Source: an uncultured Anaerolineaceae bacterium
GTDB taxonomy: Bacteria; Chloroflexota; Anaerolineae; Anaerolineales; Anaerolineaceae
Assembly (NCBI GenBank): GCA_927443345.1
Contig: CAKMKJ010000010.1
Location: 43,674-107,673, forward strand
Reading direction: 5' to 3'
DNA: 64,000 nt
Made by a program: the position numbers and the translations under genes. Shown here piece after piece: positions 1 to 7,781 of the stretch (position 1 is the stretch's first letter; the number at the start of each line of letters is the position of its first letter). A model generated the notes under the pieces. The model ran no database searches and was not told where the DNA came from. It saw only the letters and a program-made list of their open reading frames with translations.

Positions 1-731
1 GGATAAAGCAAAACAAAGCTGAAAACAGCCATATTTACGAGACCAATGCCAAGTGGCAGCAGTTTTGACACTTGAGGTTCCTTGCGGAACTTTTGGAAAA
101 TCACATCGAGCACGACCACACCAAAAAGGATCCAGCCAAGTTCAAGGCCGAGGAGGGCATGAAACAGCGATGCGACACCAAAGCTCAGCGCTGCGGGGAT
201 GAACCTGCGTTTGAGGATCAGGTAAAAACCGAGCAGGATGAACGGCAAGGCAAGGTGTTCAGGCTCAAGAAAATTGCGGTAGATGATGTTGCTGTAGCCG
301 ATCCAGAAAGTCTTTAGCGTCAAAACACCAGCCGCGGCCAGATACATGCTGAACCGTGAGCGGGGAAAGAAGTAGTTAGATACTTTGGCAGAAAGAAAAG
401 CAATGGCAATGTTGGAGGCCAGGGTCAAAAGAAACAAAACAGCGGCCAGCGGCATTGCCCTGGCGAAGAAAGCTATAAATTCGCTGAAGAAGGTACGCGG
501 ACCGTAAAGGTCGAAAGTGTTGGTGAAAAAATCGTTATTCAAGAAAGTAGGATCAAGCGCGCGGAAGATAAAGGGAAGCTGTTCTTCAGCGTTGCCTGCG
601 CTGTAGTTGTATCCCCACAAGGTGGCAAGCAGCCCCGCCGAGATGCAAAAGAGCAGCAGGGGCAGCCAGCCTGAAAGGGATTGTTTTTTTGTTTGTTCGG
701 GATGGATGGCATCCCTGGAGGATAAACTCAT
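1..731 (-). CDS. Polytopic membrane protein, C-terminus cut by window edge
   Basis: Reading the minus strand from an ATG at 731 gives an uninterrupted frame of 243 codons that runs off the left edge, so only the N-terminal part is visible. After a short polar N-terminus there is a hydrophobic segment at about residues 17-40, a soluble stretch rich in Phe, Asp and Asn (about 45-80), and then at least four more hydrophobic segments. There are no catalytic motifs I recognise. It lies 18 bp downstream of the DUF6159 gene, so the two are probably cotranscribed. The family is uncertain; a large uncharacterised integral membrane protein is the safest call. Confidence 0.6.
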   Translation of the reverse strand, partial: MSLSSRDAIHPEQTKKQSLSGWLPLLLFCISAGLLATLWGYNYSAGNAEEQLPFIFRALDPTFLNNDFFTNTFDLYGPRTFFSEFIAFFARAMPLAAVLFLLTLASNIAIAFLSAKVSNYFFPRSRFSMYLAAAGVLTLKTFWIGYSNIIYRNFLEPEHLALPFILLGFYLILKRRFIPAALSFGVASLFHALLGLELGWILFGVVVLDVIFQKFRKEPQVSKLLPLGIGLVNMAVFSFVLLY

Positions 732-749
732 TAATCTTCCTGATACGAC

Positions 750-1613
750 CTAGATTAGTTTTCGTCTGGCAGCCGGTTGAAAGGCGTTTTGGACCGCATC
801 CGATTCGAAGAAGCTGCCGGCATCACCTGTGGCGGCATATTGATAGACGGCGGCAGTGTAGATGCCGGTGAGGGTGGTGCTAATCAGGCTGATGCCGAGG
901 ATGAAAACAATAGCTACCACACCAACGGATACAAATGCCCAAACTTGAGCGCTTGAATTTATCAAAAGCACAATCATTAGAGCACCAGCACCCATCACCA
1001 GAAATATCAGAAAATTGAAGACCAACCCAATGCTGAAACTGCCGACAAGTTGTTCACCCCAGGTTTTCTTGAGGTAACCCACGCTGCGTTTGATGGCTTC
1101 AACCGGTCCGACATCCTCGACGGCCAGAACCGGCACAACCAAAAAGGTGGCCACGTTCCAGACAAAGCCGATCAATGAGACCACTATGTTTGAAAGCACA
1201 CTGCCTCTTTCTTTTATTAATGAAAGGAGCATGCCCACGGTAGAGGCGATCAGCGCATAAAAGAAAATGGAAGTAAAGCGGTCAGAGGCAATTCTGAGTC
1301 CGTCGCGAATGGTGGGATCTCCTCCGCGGATGCGGATCATGGCAGCGCCGACCAGGGCAGTGTTGCTGAAAAAAATCAGCAAATATTGGATTAAGTAAAA
1401 GAGAAAGAGGATCAGGTAATCGACCACTTGCAACCCCTGATTCGCTACGCGACCGAAATAGCCGACCAGCAGCATGGGTACAAAGAATACCGCGGTTAAC
1501 AGCAGCACAGCGATGCTTGAAATGATGGGGAAAATTAATAATTCCCGGTCCTCATCGAGGACTTTGGCGCTGGATTTGATCAAAGACCAACTGTTACCGA
1601 TGGAATCAAACAT
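750..1613 (-). CDS. DUF6159-like integral membrane protein
   Basis: 287 aa. The ATG at 1613 follows a perfect AGGAGG at a short distance, which fixes the start. The N-terminus is amphipathic (about residues 1-25). It is followed by about six hydrophobic segments, the strongest at 28-55, 80-108, 135-155, 170-195, 205-235 and 240-265. The pattern of a short N-terminal helix, a DEDRELLIFP-like stretch and repeated TM segments fits the DUF6159 family of bacterial membrane proteins with no assigned function. It lies 11 bp after the methyltransferase gene in the same direction. No active-site residues can be named. Confidence 0.65.
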   Translation of the reverse strand: MFDSIGNSWSLIKSSAKVLDEDRELLIFPIISSIAVLLLTAVFFVPMLLVGYFGRVANQGLQVVDYLILFLFYLIQYLLIFFSNTALVGAAMIRIRGGDPTIRDGLRIASDRFTSIFFYALIASTVGMLLSLIKERGSVLSNIVVSLIGFVWNVATFLVVPVLAVEDVGPVEAIKRSVGYLKKTWGEQLVGSFSIGLVFNFLIFLVMGAGALMIVLLINSSAQVWAFVSVGVVAIVFILGISLISTTLTGIYTAAVYQYAATGDAGSFFESDAVQNAFQPAARRKLI

Positions 1614-1624
1614 GGTTCCTCCTA

Positions 1625-2548
1625 TTATTGGGGTAATGCATCTTCACGACACCAGCGGGCGAAAATGGCGGTGGAAAGGAAATGTGCGCCTGAGCGTTCG
1701 GTCAACCCGATCTCGCCGGCCTGGGTGCGTCCGTTGAAGCCAGCCATCATATCCTGGATGGCGTAATACATGGTGACGGACGAGGCTTTGACCGCATAGG
1801 CGGTAAGCTGCACAAAGAGCGGATTGGGGCTTAGAATCTGGCGGCAGGATTGCAGCAGGTCGGGCAGAAGTTTGTAGAACTCCCATACTTCACCCTGGGG
1901 ACCGCGCCCGAACTTGGGCGGGTCAAGGATGATGCCATCGTATTGAACACCGCGCCTGATCTCACGCTGCACGAACTTGACCGCGTCATCAATGATCCAG
2001 CGAATGGAGGTGTTTGCCATGTTTGACAGCGCCTGATTGTCTTTAGCCCATAAGACAGATTTTCGTGAGGCATCCAGGTGGGTGACTTGCGCGCCAGAAC
2101 GGGCAGCCGCCAGCGATGCCATGCCGGTATAGCCGAAGAGGTTTAACACCTTGGGGGTGATCTTGGAATTAGCGATGACTTTATCGGCCCAATCCCACTG
2201 CACGGATTGTTCGGGGAAGACACCCAGGTGGCGTGACGAGGAAGTCATGGCCCAAAAGGCGATGGGTCCGTAAGTCATTTTAAAGCGTTCGGGCAGTTTC
2301 TGGCGATATTCCCAATGTCCGCCGTTTTCTTCAGCGGAGGGTTTGTAGAGGGCGTCGGCTTTCTTCCATTCAGCTGGGGGAAGGGTTTGACGCCAGACGG
2401 CTTCGGCGTCTGGCCGCACTAGTCGGAAGGGTCCGAATTGTTCGAGTTTAAAACCGTCACCCGAATCTAACAGGGCATAATCCTGCCAGCCATCGGCTGA
2501 GTGCAATTCAATAGTAGGGAGAGATCTAGAGGGATGTTTGGTAATCAT
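1625..2548 (-). CDS. Class I SAM-dependent methyltransferase, RlmI-like (COG1092 type)
   Basis: 307 aa. A Rossmann methyltransferase core is clear. The SAM-binding motif I is LNLFGYTGMASLAAA, the acidic end of strand 2 is HLDAS, and the catalytic-type motif IV is LDPPKFGRG, as in the RlmI/RlmK group that makes m5C or m7G in rRNA. The N-terminal PUA domain of RlmI is absent. A short beta-rich region comes first, so the RNA target cannot be named. The start has no clear Shine-Dalgarno sequence, but a TATACT -10-like hexamer lies at 2562-2567 on the minus strand, so the mRNA leader may be only a few bases long. Confidence 0.75.
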   Translation of the reverse strand: MITKHPSRSLPTIELHSADGWQDYALLDSGDGFKLEQFGPFRLVRPDAEAVWRQTLPPAEWKKADALYKPSAEENGGHWEYRQKLPERFKMTYGPIAFWAMTSSSRHLGVFPEQSVQWDWADKVIANSKITPKVLNLFGYTGMASLAAARSGAQVTHLDASRKSVLWAKDNQALSNMANTSIRWIIDDAVKFVQREIRRGVQYDGIILDPPKFGRGPQGEVWEFYKLLPDLLQSCRQILSPNPLFVQLTAYAVKASSVTMYYAIQDMMAGFNGRTQAGEIGLTERSGAHFLSTAIFARWCREDALPQ

Positions 2549-2644
2549 AAGAATTTACCCTAGTATATCAGGATTCCGCGCCAGTCTTCAGCCTTGTGAG
2601 GTTCACAAGTTATAATCGAAGAAACTTCGGTTTGGAGGCTTTAT

Positions 2645-3799
2645 TTGAAAAGAGAATCGATTACGACTGTTAATCGGCGTGGAACGGACAGCGTCAAATG
2701 GGGTCTTTATGGTGATGATGTGCTGCCGTTATGGGTAGCCGACATGGATTTTCAATCACCAGCGGCTGTGATTGATGCACTGCAAGAAAGGGTGGCGCAC
2801 GGCGTGTTTGGATACCCGCTGCATCCGCAGGAACTGCGAGAGTTGGTCGTCTCACGAATGCAAGAGCGCTATGGCTGGAAAATTTCCCCCAAAGACATGA
2901 TCTTCATCCCCGGCGTGGTGCCTGGGTTTAACTTGACCTGCCAGTTGCTCACCAAGCTGGGAGAATCACTGCTGATACAGCCTCCGGTATATCCGCCGAT
3001 CTTGAATGCCGCCGAAAAAGCAGGCGTCAGAAACATCCGCGCGGAACTGGTGAGACAGCCAGACGGCTCATATACAGTGGATTTTGACGCGCTGGAAGCC
3101 GCAATTGAAGCAGATACGCGCTGCCTGATTTTTTGTAATCCGCATAACCCGGTGGGCAAGGTATATACCCGAACGGAATTGGAACGGATTGCCGATATTT
3201 GTCTCAAGCATAAGCTGACAATTATTTCAGATGAAATTCATTCTGACCTGGTTTTCAAGGGCAGCCAGCATATCCCCATTGCGTCGCTTTCTGACGAGGT
3301 GGCGAAAAATACAGTTACGCTGATCGCACCCAGTAAAACCTTCAACATTGCCGGGTTAAGCTGCGCGTTAATGATCTGCACCAATCATGAGTTATTGAAG
3401 AAAATTGAAAATGCCAGCCACGGATTGCTGGGCGACGTCAATGTGTTGGGGTTGACGGCTGCAATTGCTGCTTACCGTGACGGCGGCGACTGGCTGGCGC
3501 AAACCATGCAAGTGCTGAAAGGGAACCTTGATTACTTGTCCAATTTCATCCAAAAAAGCTTGCCAGAAATCAAGATGCATAAACCAGATGCCACCTACCT
3601 GGCCTGGCTGGATTGCCGTGAACTGGCTCTTGAAGAAGGACCGTATAAGTTCTTTCTGAAAAAAGCGAAAGTCGCCTTAAACTTCGGTGATGATTTTGGT
3701 GAGGGCGGGCAGGGATTCGTGCGGCTCAATTTCGGTTGCTCGCGTGAACTGCTGTCAGAGGCACTTGAACGGATGGAAAAAGCCGTTCGTGAGCGATAA
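2645..3799 (+). CDS. patB: MalY/PatB family PLP-dependent aminotransferase (cystathionine beta-lyase type)
   Basis: 384 aa, the usual length for the family. Fold-type I PLP enzyme: LWVADMDF near residues 28-36, CNPHNPVGKVYT around 163-174, SDEIHSDLVF (PLP-contacting Asp) near 194-203, and the Schiff-base lysine in APSKTFNIAGL near 227-237. The family cleaves C-S bonds of cystathionine or cysteine conjugates to give a thiol, pyruvate and ammonia. The start is TTG at 2645, chosen because GGAGG (2634-2638) lies 6 nt upstream. It stands alone between divergent genes, with its own terminator directly after the stop. Substrate specificity is an inference. Confidence 0.85.
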   Translation: MKRESITTVNRRGTDSVKWGLYGDDVLPLWVADMDFQSPAAVIDALQERVAHGVFGYPLHPQELRELVVSRMQERYGWKISPKDMIFIPGVVPGFNLTCQLLTKLGESLLIQPPVYPPILNAAEKAGVRNIRAELVRQPDGSYTVDFDALEAAIEADTRCLIFCNPHNPVGKVYTRTELERIADICLKHKLTIISDEIHSDLVFKGSQHIPIASLSDEVAKNTVTLIAPSKTFNIAGLSCALMICTNHELLKKIENASHGLLGDVNVLGLTAAIAAYRDGGDWLAQTMQVLKGNLDYLSNFIQKSLPEIKMHKPDATYLAWLDCRELALEEGPYKFFLKKAKVALNFGDDFGEGGQGFVRLNFGCSRELLSEALERMEKAVRER

Positions 3800-3804
3800 A
3801 AAAA

Positions 3805-3830
3805 CCGGTTTCTCAATCAAGAGAAACCGG
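3805..3830. terminator. Bidirectional intrinsic terminator
   Basis: A perfect 10-bp stem (3805-3814 with 3821-3830) has a 6-nt loop. It is followed by TTTT on the plus strand and by an A-run at 3797-3804 that gives a U-tract on the minus strand. It can end both patB (plus) and the converging cold shock gene (minus). Confidence 0.9.
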
Positions 3831-3850
3831 CTTTTGTGTCTTAAACTGGA

Positions 3851-4063
3851 TTAGTCGGCGGGTTTAACCTCTGAAGCTTGCAGACCTTTGGGTCCCTTTT
3901 CGACTGAAAATTCGACTTGTTGGCCTTCTTTCAATACCCGATAACCGTCCATCACGATCGCGGAAAAATGTACAAAGACATCTTCTGCCCCTTCACGGCC
4001 GAGAAAACCGTACCCCTTGGCGGGATTGAACCATTTAACCGTCCCAATAAATCGTTCTGCCAT
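3851..4063 (-). CDS. csp: Cold shock protein (CspA family)
   Basis: 70 aa, a complete single cold-shock domain. The start [15 protein letters not shown] carries RNP1 (KGYGFL), and RNP2 is VFVHFSAI. These are the aromatic residues that bind single-stranded nucleic acid. The family acts as RNA chaperones or antiterminators. The ATG follows a GGAGAA ribosome site. It has its own promoter (TTGACA/TAAATT at 4130-4158) and a leader of about 60 nt. It shares its upstream region with the divergent TPR gene and ends at a bidirectional terminator. Confidence 0.95.
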   Translation of the reverse strand: MAERFIGTVKWFNPAKGYGFLGREGAEDVFVHFSAIVMDGYRVLKEGQQVEFSVEKGPKGLQASEVKPAD

Positions 4064-4111
4064 ATATTCTTCTCCATGCTGAAAAAGATTGTATGCGATG
4101 GGGTTACCCTC

Positions 4112-4128
4112 ATCACACGCGATGTGAT
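4112..4128. promoter_or_regulatory. Palindrome overlapping the csp transcription start (possible operator)
   Basis: ATCACA-CGCGA-TGTGAT is a perfect 6-bp inverted repeat with a 5-bp centre. It sits just downstream of the predicted csp -10 box (minus strand), where the transcript should begin. It could be a repressor site or a hairpin in the early mRNA. No cognate regulator is identified. Confidence 0.4.
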
Positions 4129-4129
4129 T

Positions 4130-4158
4130 AATTTAGCATTTATTAAAAAGCATGTCAA
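4130..4158 (-). promoter_or_regulatory. Sigma70-type promoter of csp
   Basis: On the minus strand there is a perfect TTGACA (4158-4153), a 17-nt spacer, and TAAATT (4135-4130). The start is expected near 4123. It lies back to back with the promoter of the divergent TPR gene. Confidence 0.7.
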
Positions 4159-4164
4159 GCAAGT

Positions 4165-4194
4165 TTGGCACACGAACAGTAAGGCGTATATAAT
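4165..4194 (+). promoter_or_regulatory. Promoter of the TPR gene, probably giving a leaderless mRNA
   Basis: TTGGCA (4165-4170), an 18-nt spacer, then a perfect TATAAT (4189-4194). The ATG begins at 4201, 7 nt after the -10 box, which is where transcription normally starts. No Shine-Dalgarno sequence precedes the ATG, so the message is probably leaderless. Confidence 0.65.
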
Positions 4195-4200
4195 CTGAAT

Positions 4201-5628
4201 ATGCGTTTATTAAAGCCATTTTTGACCGGATTGATTATTCTGCTTCCAATTGGAACAGCTTTTATTTTGCCGCTCTCGGCGCACCCGACGAAGTTGGTTG
4301 AAGCCAGATTGCAGGTTTTTGCTGCCAACCAACAAATGGATGAGACGGCTGAACTCTCCGCGCTTGAAACTGAATTAAGCTTCGCGCCCTGGCAGGGGGA
4401 GGAGTGGCAGCGGTTGGGGCGTCTGCGCTTGAATAACGGCAAACCGCTCGGTGCAGTAGATGCATTTGATCAAGCTGCATCTTTGGGGGCGTTGACGACC
4501 GAAGGCAAATTATGGCTGACGGATGCGTTGATTACCACTGGTGATGCTGAGCGTGCCAAGGCTTTGCTGCGCGAGTTTTCTCGCGTTGAAAATGTAGATG
4601 CCTTCGTGTTTCTTCAAGCCGCGATGACGCAGCGCTCGTTAAATGATACCTACGGCGCGCTGGCAACATTATTGAAAGCCTATGCCATTGATCCGCTCAA
4701 CGGCGAGATCAATTACCAGATCGGTTTGCAATTCGCAGCTGTTGAGCCTGATAAAGCGCTGCCGTTTCTTGAAACAGCCGGTAACCTGATTCCAACCCGG
4801 CAAGCGGATTGTGATTCGCTGACCCGATTGATCAATGATTCAGGCGAAGTCGGTGAAACCTCGCTGCGTTATCAATTGATCGGGCAAGAGCTCGCCACCA
4901 TGGAAGAATGGGATGTGGCTCAGCGCGCATTTACGAAAGCAACTGCACTGGATGCTGCGGATGGTGTTGCCTGGGCCTTGCTGGCTGAGGCAGCCCAACA
5001 AAATGGTGAAGATGGCGAACAATTTATCACCAAATCACAGGAACTGGCTCCGAATGCAGAGTTGGTTAATGGGTTGAGCGGATTGTACTATCGCCGACAG
5101 GGGAAGAATGAACTGGCGATTGAATATCTACAAAAGGCTGCGGATGCAAATCCCAGGGCGGTGGTGTGGGAAATTGAAATGGCCACCACACTGGATGGCA
5201 TGGGAGATCGAGCATCGGCATTAATCCATTTTCAGAATGCCGTGGATATTGATCCGCAGAACTACCTGCCCTGGCGGGCGCTTGCCGTTTTCAGCCTTAC
5301 ACGCAGTTACGAAGTGGAGACGATAGGACTTACTGCTGCAAAAATGGCGCTTCAGTTGAATCCAGGTTCGCCGGCGTTAATGGATTTGTTAGGTACAATG
5401 CTCATGAAGATTGGTAAACTTGATGAAGCTTTGACTTATTTTCTTCAGGCGGATGAGATAGATCCGCAGCAAACGGCGATTCTCATCCATTTAGGGCAGT
5501 TGTACCTGGCTCAAGGTGAAAAGGAAAAAGCGTTTGAGGTCTTGCGTCAGGCTGTTGAATATGCCCGAGACAGCCGCCTGCGTGAAATGGCCTCCAGCAT
5601 TCTGAAAGAAAATAACGCTACCAAATGA
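4201..5628 (+). CDS. Tetratricopeptide-repeat protein with N-terminal signal/anchor
   Basis: 475 aa. Residues 1-27 form a signal peptide or anchor with two basic residues and a hydrophobic core. The rest is helical TPR repeat. Clear units include WQRLGRLRLNNGKPLGAVDA, a run of about eight further 34-residue units, and a C-terminal pair ending in LIHLGQLYLAQGEKEKAFEV. TPR proteins are scaffolds for protein-protein contacts; this one should act outside the membrane. It has no enzyme domain. It is divergent from csp and apparently expressed from a leaderless transcript. Confidence 0.75.
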   Translation: MRLLKPFLTGLIILLPIGTAFILPLSAHPTKLVEARLQVFAANQQMDETAELSALETELSFAPWQGEEWQRLGRLRLNNGKPLGAVDAFDQAASLGALTTEGKLWLTDALITTGDAERAKALLREFSRVENVDAFVFLQAAMTQRSLNDTYGALATLLKAYAIDPLNGEINYQIGLQFAAVEPDKALPFLETAGNLIPTRQADCDSLTRLINDSGEVGETSLRYQLIGQELATMEEWDVAQRAFTKATALDAADGVAWALLAEAAQQNGEDGEQFITKSQELAPNAELVNGLSGLYYRRQGKNELAIEYLQKAADANPRAVVWEIEMATTLDGMGDRASALIHFQNAVDIDPQNYLPWRALAVFSLTRSYEVETIGLTAAKMALQLNPGSPALMDLLGTMLMKIGKLDEALTYFLQADEIDPQQTAILIHLGQLYLAQGEKEKAFEVLRQAVEYARDSRLREMASSILKENNATK

Positions 5629-5632
5629 GAAT

Positions 5633-5641
5633 TGGTATAAT
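5633..5641 (+). promoter_or_regulatory. Extended -10 promoter before the lipoprotein gene
   Basis: TGG followed directly by TATAAT is an extended -10 element, with no convincing -35. Transcription would begin near 5648, giving a short leader with AGGAGG at 5662-5667. Confidence 0.5.
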
Positions 5642-5674
5642 CAATTTGGTAATATGACACCAGGAGGATTGGCT

Positions 5675-6337
5675 ATGAAACGTACCATCATTATGTTTTC
5701 CATTTTGCTAATTTCACTCACATCGCTCAGTGCATGTTCCCTGGTAAAGAATACCCCTTCACCTCAACTCACGCTTGCTTCTGGAACTCTGCTTGATTCG
5801 GATGATTTCTCGACTATTCCAAACGGTTGGGGCACCATTGACCGAAGCGGAGGAGAAGTTGCATATGAATATGAAGGGATGACGATAAAAGTTAACACCC
5901 CCAATTTTTCATTTTTAACGGTTAATGGCAAACTATTTAAAAATTCTCGCATCGAGATAGATGCGGTTCTCCTCGAAGGTCCTTCTGATGATAATTTCGG
6001 AGTACTTTGCCGGTTTAAAGATTTCGAAAATTATTACGCGTTTGTGATCAGCCACGATGGTTACTTCGGAATTTACAAGGTATTGGATGGCGTGATGACT
6101 CTGGGAAACGTAACCGGCAATTTGGATTACAGTGATGCCATCCGCAAAGGTGGGGTAGTAAATCACATAACGGCTACATGCCATGGAGATATCTTATCTC
6201 TTACTGTGAACGATACACTGCTTTCGCAGATTCAAGATTCTTCATTCACTGAAGGTCAAATTGGCCTGATTGCCAGTGCTTACAGTGACCCTGGTGTGAA
6301 GGTTTTGTTTGACAATCTCGAAATCTACCAACCCTGA
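5675..6337 (+). CDS. Lipoprotein with concanavalin A/LamG-like domain
   Basis: 220 aa from the ATG at 5675. AGGAGG ends 7 nt before it, so the in-frame start 21 nt upstream is less likely. A type II signal peptide ends in the lipobox LSAC (Cys about residue 22), so the mature protein should be lipidated by Lgt and LspA, both encoded in this window. The remainder is beta-rich, and motifs such as DDFSTIPNGWGTIDRSGG and NFGVLCRFKDFENYYAFVI resemble DUF1080/3-keto-disaccharide hydrolase-like jelly rolls. That fold usually binds carbohydrate. The function is inferred only. Confidence 0.65.
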   Translation: MKRTIIMFSILLISLTSLSACSLVKNTPSPQLTLASGTLLDSDDFSTIPNGWGTIDRSGGEVAYEYEGMTIKVNTPNFSFLTVNGKLFKNSRIEIDAVLLEGPSDDNFGVLCRFKDFENYYAFVISHDGYFGIYKVLDGVMTLGNVTGNLDYSDAIRKGGVVNHITATCHGDILSLTVNDTLLSQIQDSSFTEGQIGLIASAYSDPGVKVLFDNLEIYQP

Positions 6338-6344
6338 TTTCTCA

Positions 6345-7628
6345 ATGAAGGTTTTCTTTGATACGGTCGGCTGCCGCTTAAACCAGGCTGAAATTGAACA
6401 TATGGCCGCTCAATTCAGGGCAGCAGGTCACCTCGTGGTTGACACTTCAGAAGGTGCTGACTTGGTGGTGGTGAACACCTGTGCCGTGACTGCCGCCGCG
6501 ACATCCGACTCGCGCCAAAAAGCAAGGCAGGCTCAACTGGCCGGAGCTCACAAGATTGTGCTGACCGGCTGTTGGGCAACGCTTGAACCAGACAAGGCAA
6601 GAGAAATCCCGGGGGTAAGCGACGTTATATCCAACTTGGAAAAGATAAACCTTCCGATGAAAGTGATGGAATCAGAATCACTTGATTTCGACGTGGAGCC
6701 GATTGCCCGGCAGCCGCTTCCGGGAGCGCATAGCCATACACGCGCCTTTATTAAGGCACAAGACGGATGCGACAACTTTTGCACCTTTTGTGTCACAAGA
6801 GTTGCCCGCGGCAAAGGTCAAAGTGTTCGTAAGGAAGATGTGCTTGAAGATATCCTCCAGGCCGAGAGGGGAGATGTGCGCGAAGTGGTGCTCAGCGGCG
6901 TTCACCTGGGATCATGGGGCAAGGATGTCGGCCAAAAAGAGACGATTACTGATTTATTGTCTTATTTGCTCGACCAAACCCATATTGAACGCATCAGATT
7001 GTCTTCAATAGAACCCTGGGATCTTAATGAAGCGTTCTTTGAATTGTGGCAGAATCCGCGCTTATGTCCGCATTTGCATTTACCGCTTCAATCTGGTTCA
7101 GCCGGGGTCTTGAAGCGTATGGCTAGACACACCACACCGGCAGCCTTCGCCGACCTGGTCTCAATGGCGCGGCAGTGTATTCCAGGGGTTTCAATCACCA
7201 CGGATGTTATTGTGGGTTTTCCGGGTGAGAGCGAAGAAGAATTTCATGAGAGTTTGGCTTTTGTCAAACAAATGCAATTCAGTGGCGGGCATGTGTTTCG
7301 TTATTCTGTGCGCGAGGGCACGGCGGCGGCAAAATTACCTCATCAAATCGATGGCAAGATTGCCAAACTGCGGGCAAAAGAAATGCAAGCGGTGATCAAA
7401 GCCTCTGAAGCGAATTACCTCTCAACTTTGATCGGTCAAGAGGTAAAGGTACTTTGGGAGGCTTCAGGATTACAAAACGAGAACGGCTGGACTTTGCACG
7501 GATTGTGTGGCTATTATATGAAAGTTGAGGCGTGGGCTGAATCCAACCGTTGGAACAAGCTGGATACTGTCGTTATCGAAGTAGTAAAAAAAGATGGTTT
7601 ATCCGGAAAAATAACCAGCTTTAACTGA
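6345..7628 (+). CDS. mtaB: tRNA ms2t6A37 methylthiotransferase MtaB
   Basis: 427 aa. The start at 6345 (MKVFFDTVGCRLNQ) is preferred over a TTG 36 nt upstream that would overlap the lipoprotein gene. The N-terminal UPF0004 domain has the three cluster cysteines at about C10, C46 and C76. The radical-SAM cluster is C142-x3-C146-x2-C149. A C-terminal TRAM-like RNA-binding region follows. MtaB adds a methylthio group to t6A37 in tRNAs that read ANN codons. The TVGCRLNQAE motif separates MtaB from MiaB and RimO. No strong ribosome site is visible. Confidence 0.9.
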   Translation: MKVFFDTVGCRLNQAEIEHMAAQFRAAGHLVVDTSEGADLVVVNTCAVTAAATSDSRQKARQAQLAGAHKIVLTGCWATLEPDKAREIPGVSDVISNLEKINLPMKVMESESLDFDVEPIARQPLPGAHSHTRAFIKAQDGCDNFCTFCVTRVARGKGQSVRKEDVLEDILQAERGDVREVVLSGVHLGSWGKDVGQKETITDLLSYLLDQTHIERIRLSSIEPWDLNEAFFELWQNPRLCPHLHLPLQSGSAGVLKRMARHTTPAAFADLVSMARQCIPGVSITTDVIVGFPGESEEEFHESLAFVKQMQFSGGHVFRYSVREGTAAAKLPHQIDGKIAKLRAKEMQAVIKASEANYLSTLIGQEVKVLWEASGLQNENGWTLHGLCGYYMKVEAWAESNRWNKLDTVVIEVVKKDGLSGKITSFN

Positions 7629-7707
7629 AAAATGGATGTTTACTCTTTTAAGCGTAAAAAGCAAATAAAATCACTCTGTTTGGTTGATGAAAAATGTTAA
7701 AAAATGA

Positions 7708-7736
7708 TTGACCGCCTGTGATCTGAGAAGTATAAT
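7708..7736 (+). promoter_or_regulatory. Sigma70-type promoter of the kimA operon
   Basis: TTGACC (7708-7713), a 17-nt spacer and a perfect TATAAT (7731-7736). The leader before the ATG at 7782 is only about 40 nt, too short to hold a c-di-AMP (ydaO) riboswitch. Confidence 0.8.
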
Positions 7737-7781
7737 TTCTTGCTTTGTAGGTATGCATAGAATTGTGACTGAGAGATATTA

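Noticed and set aside
4112..4128. CRP/FNR binding site
   Set aside because: The half-sites are in the opposite order (TCACA...TGTGA, not TGTGA...TCACA) and spacing is 5, not 6.
7629..7781. Possible ydaO (c-di-AMP) riboswitch before kimA
   Set aside because: The promoter lies at 7708-7736, leaving about 40 nt of leader. That is too short for the roughly 130-nt riboswitch, and no conserved ydaO motifs are visible.
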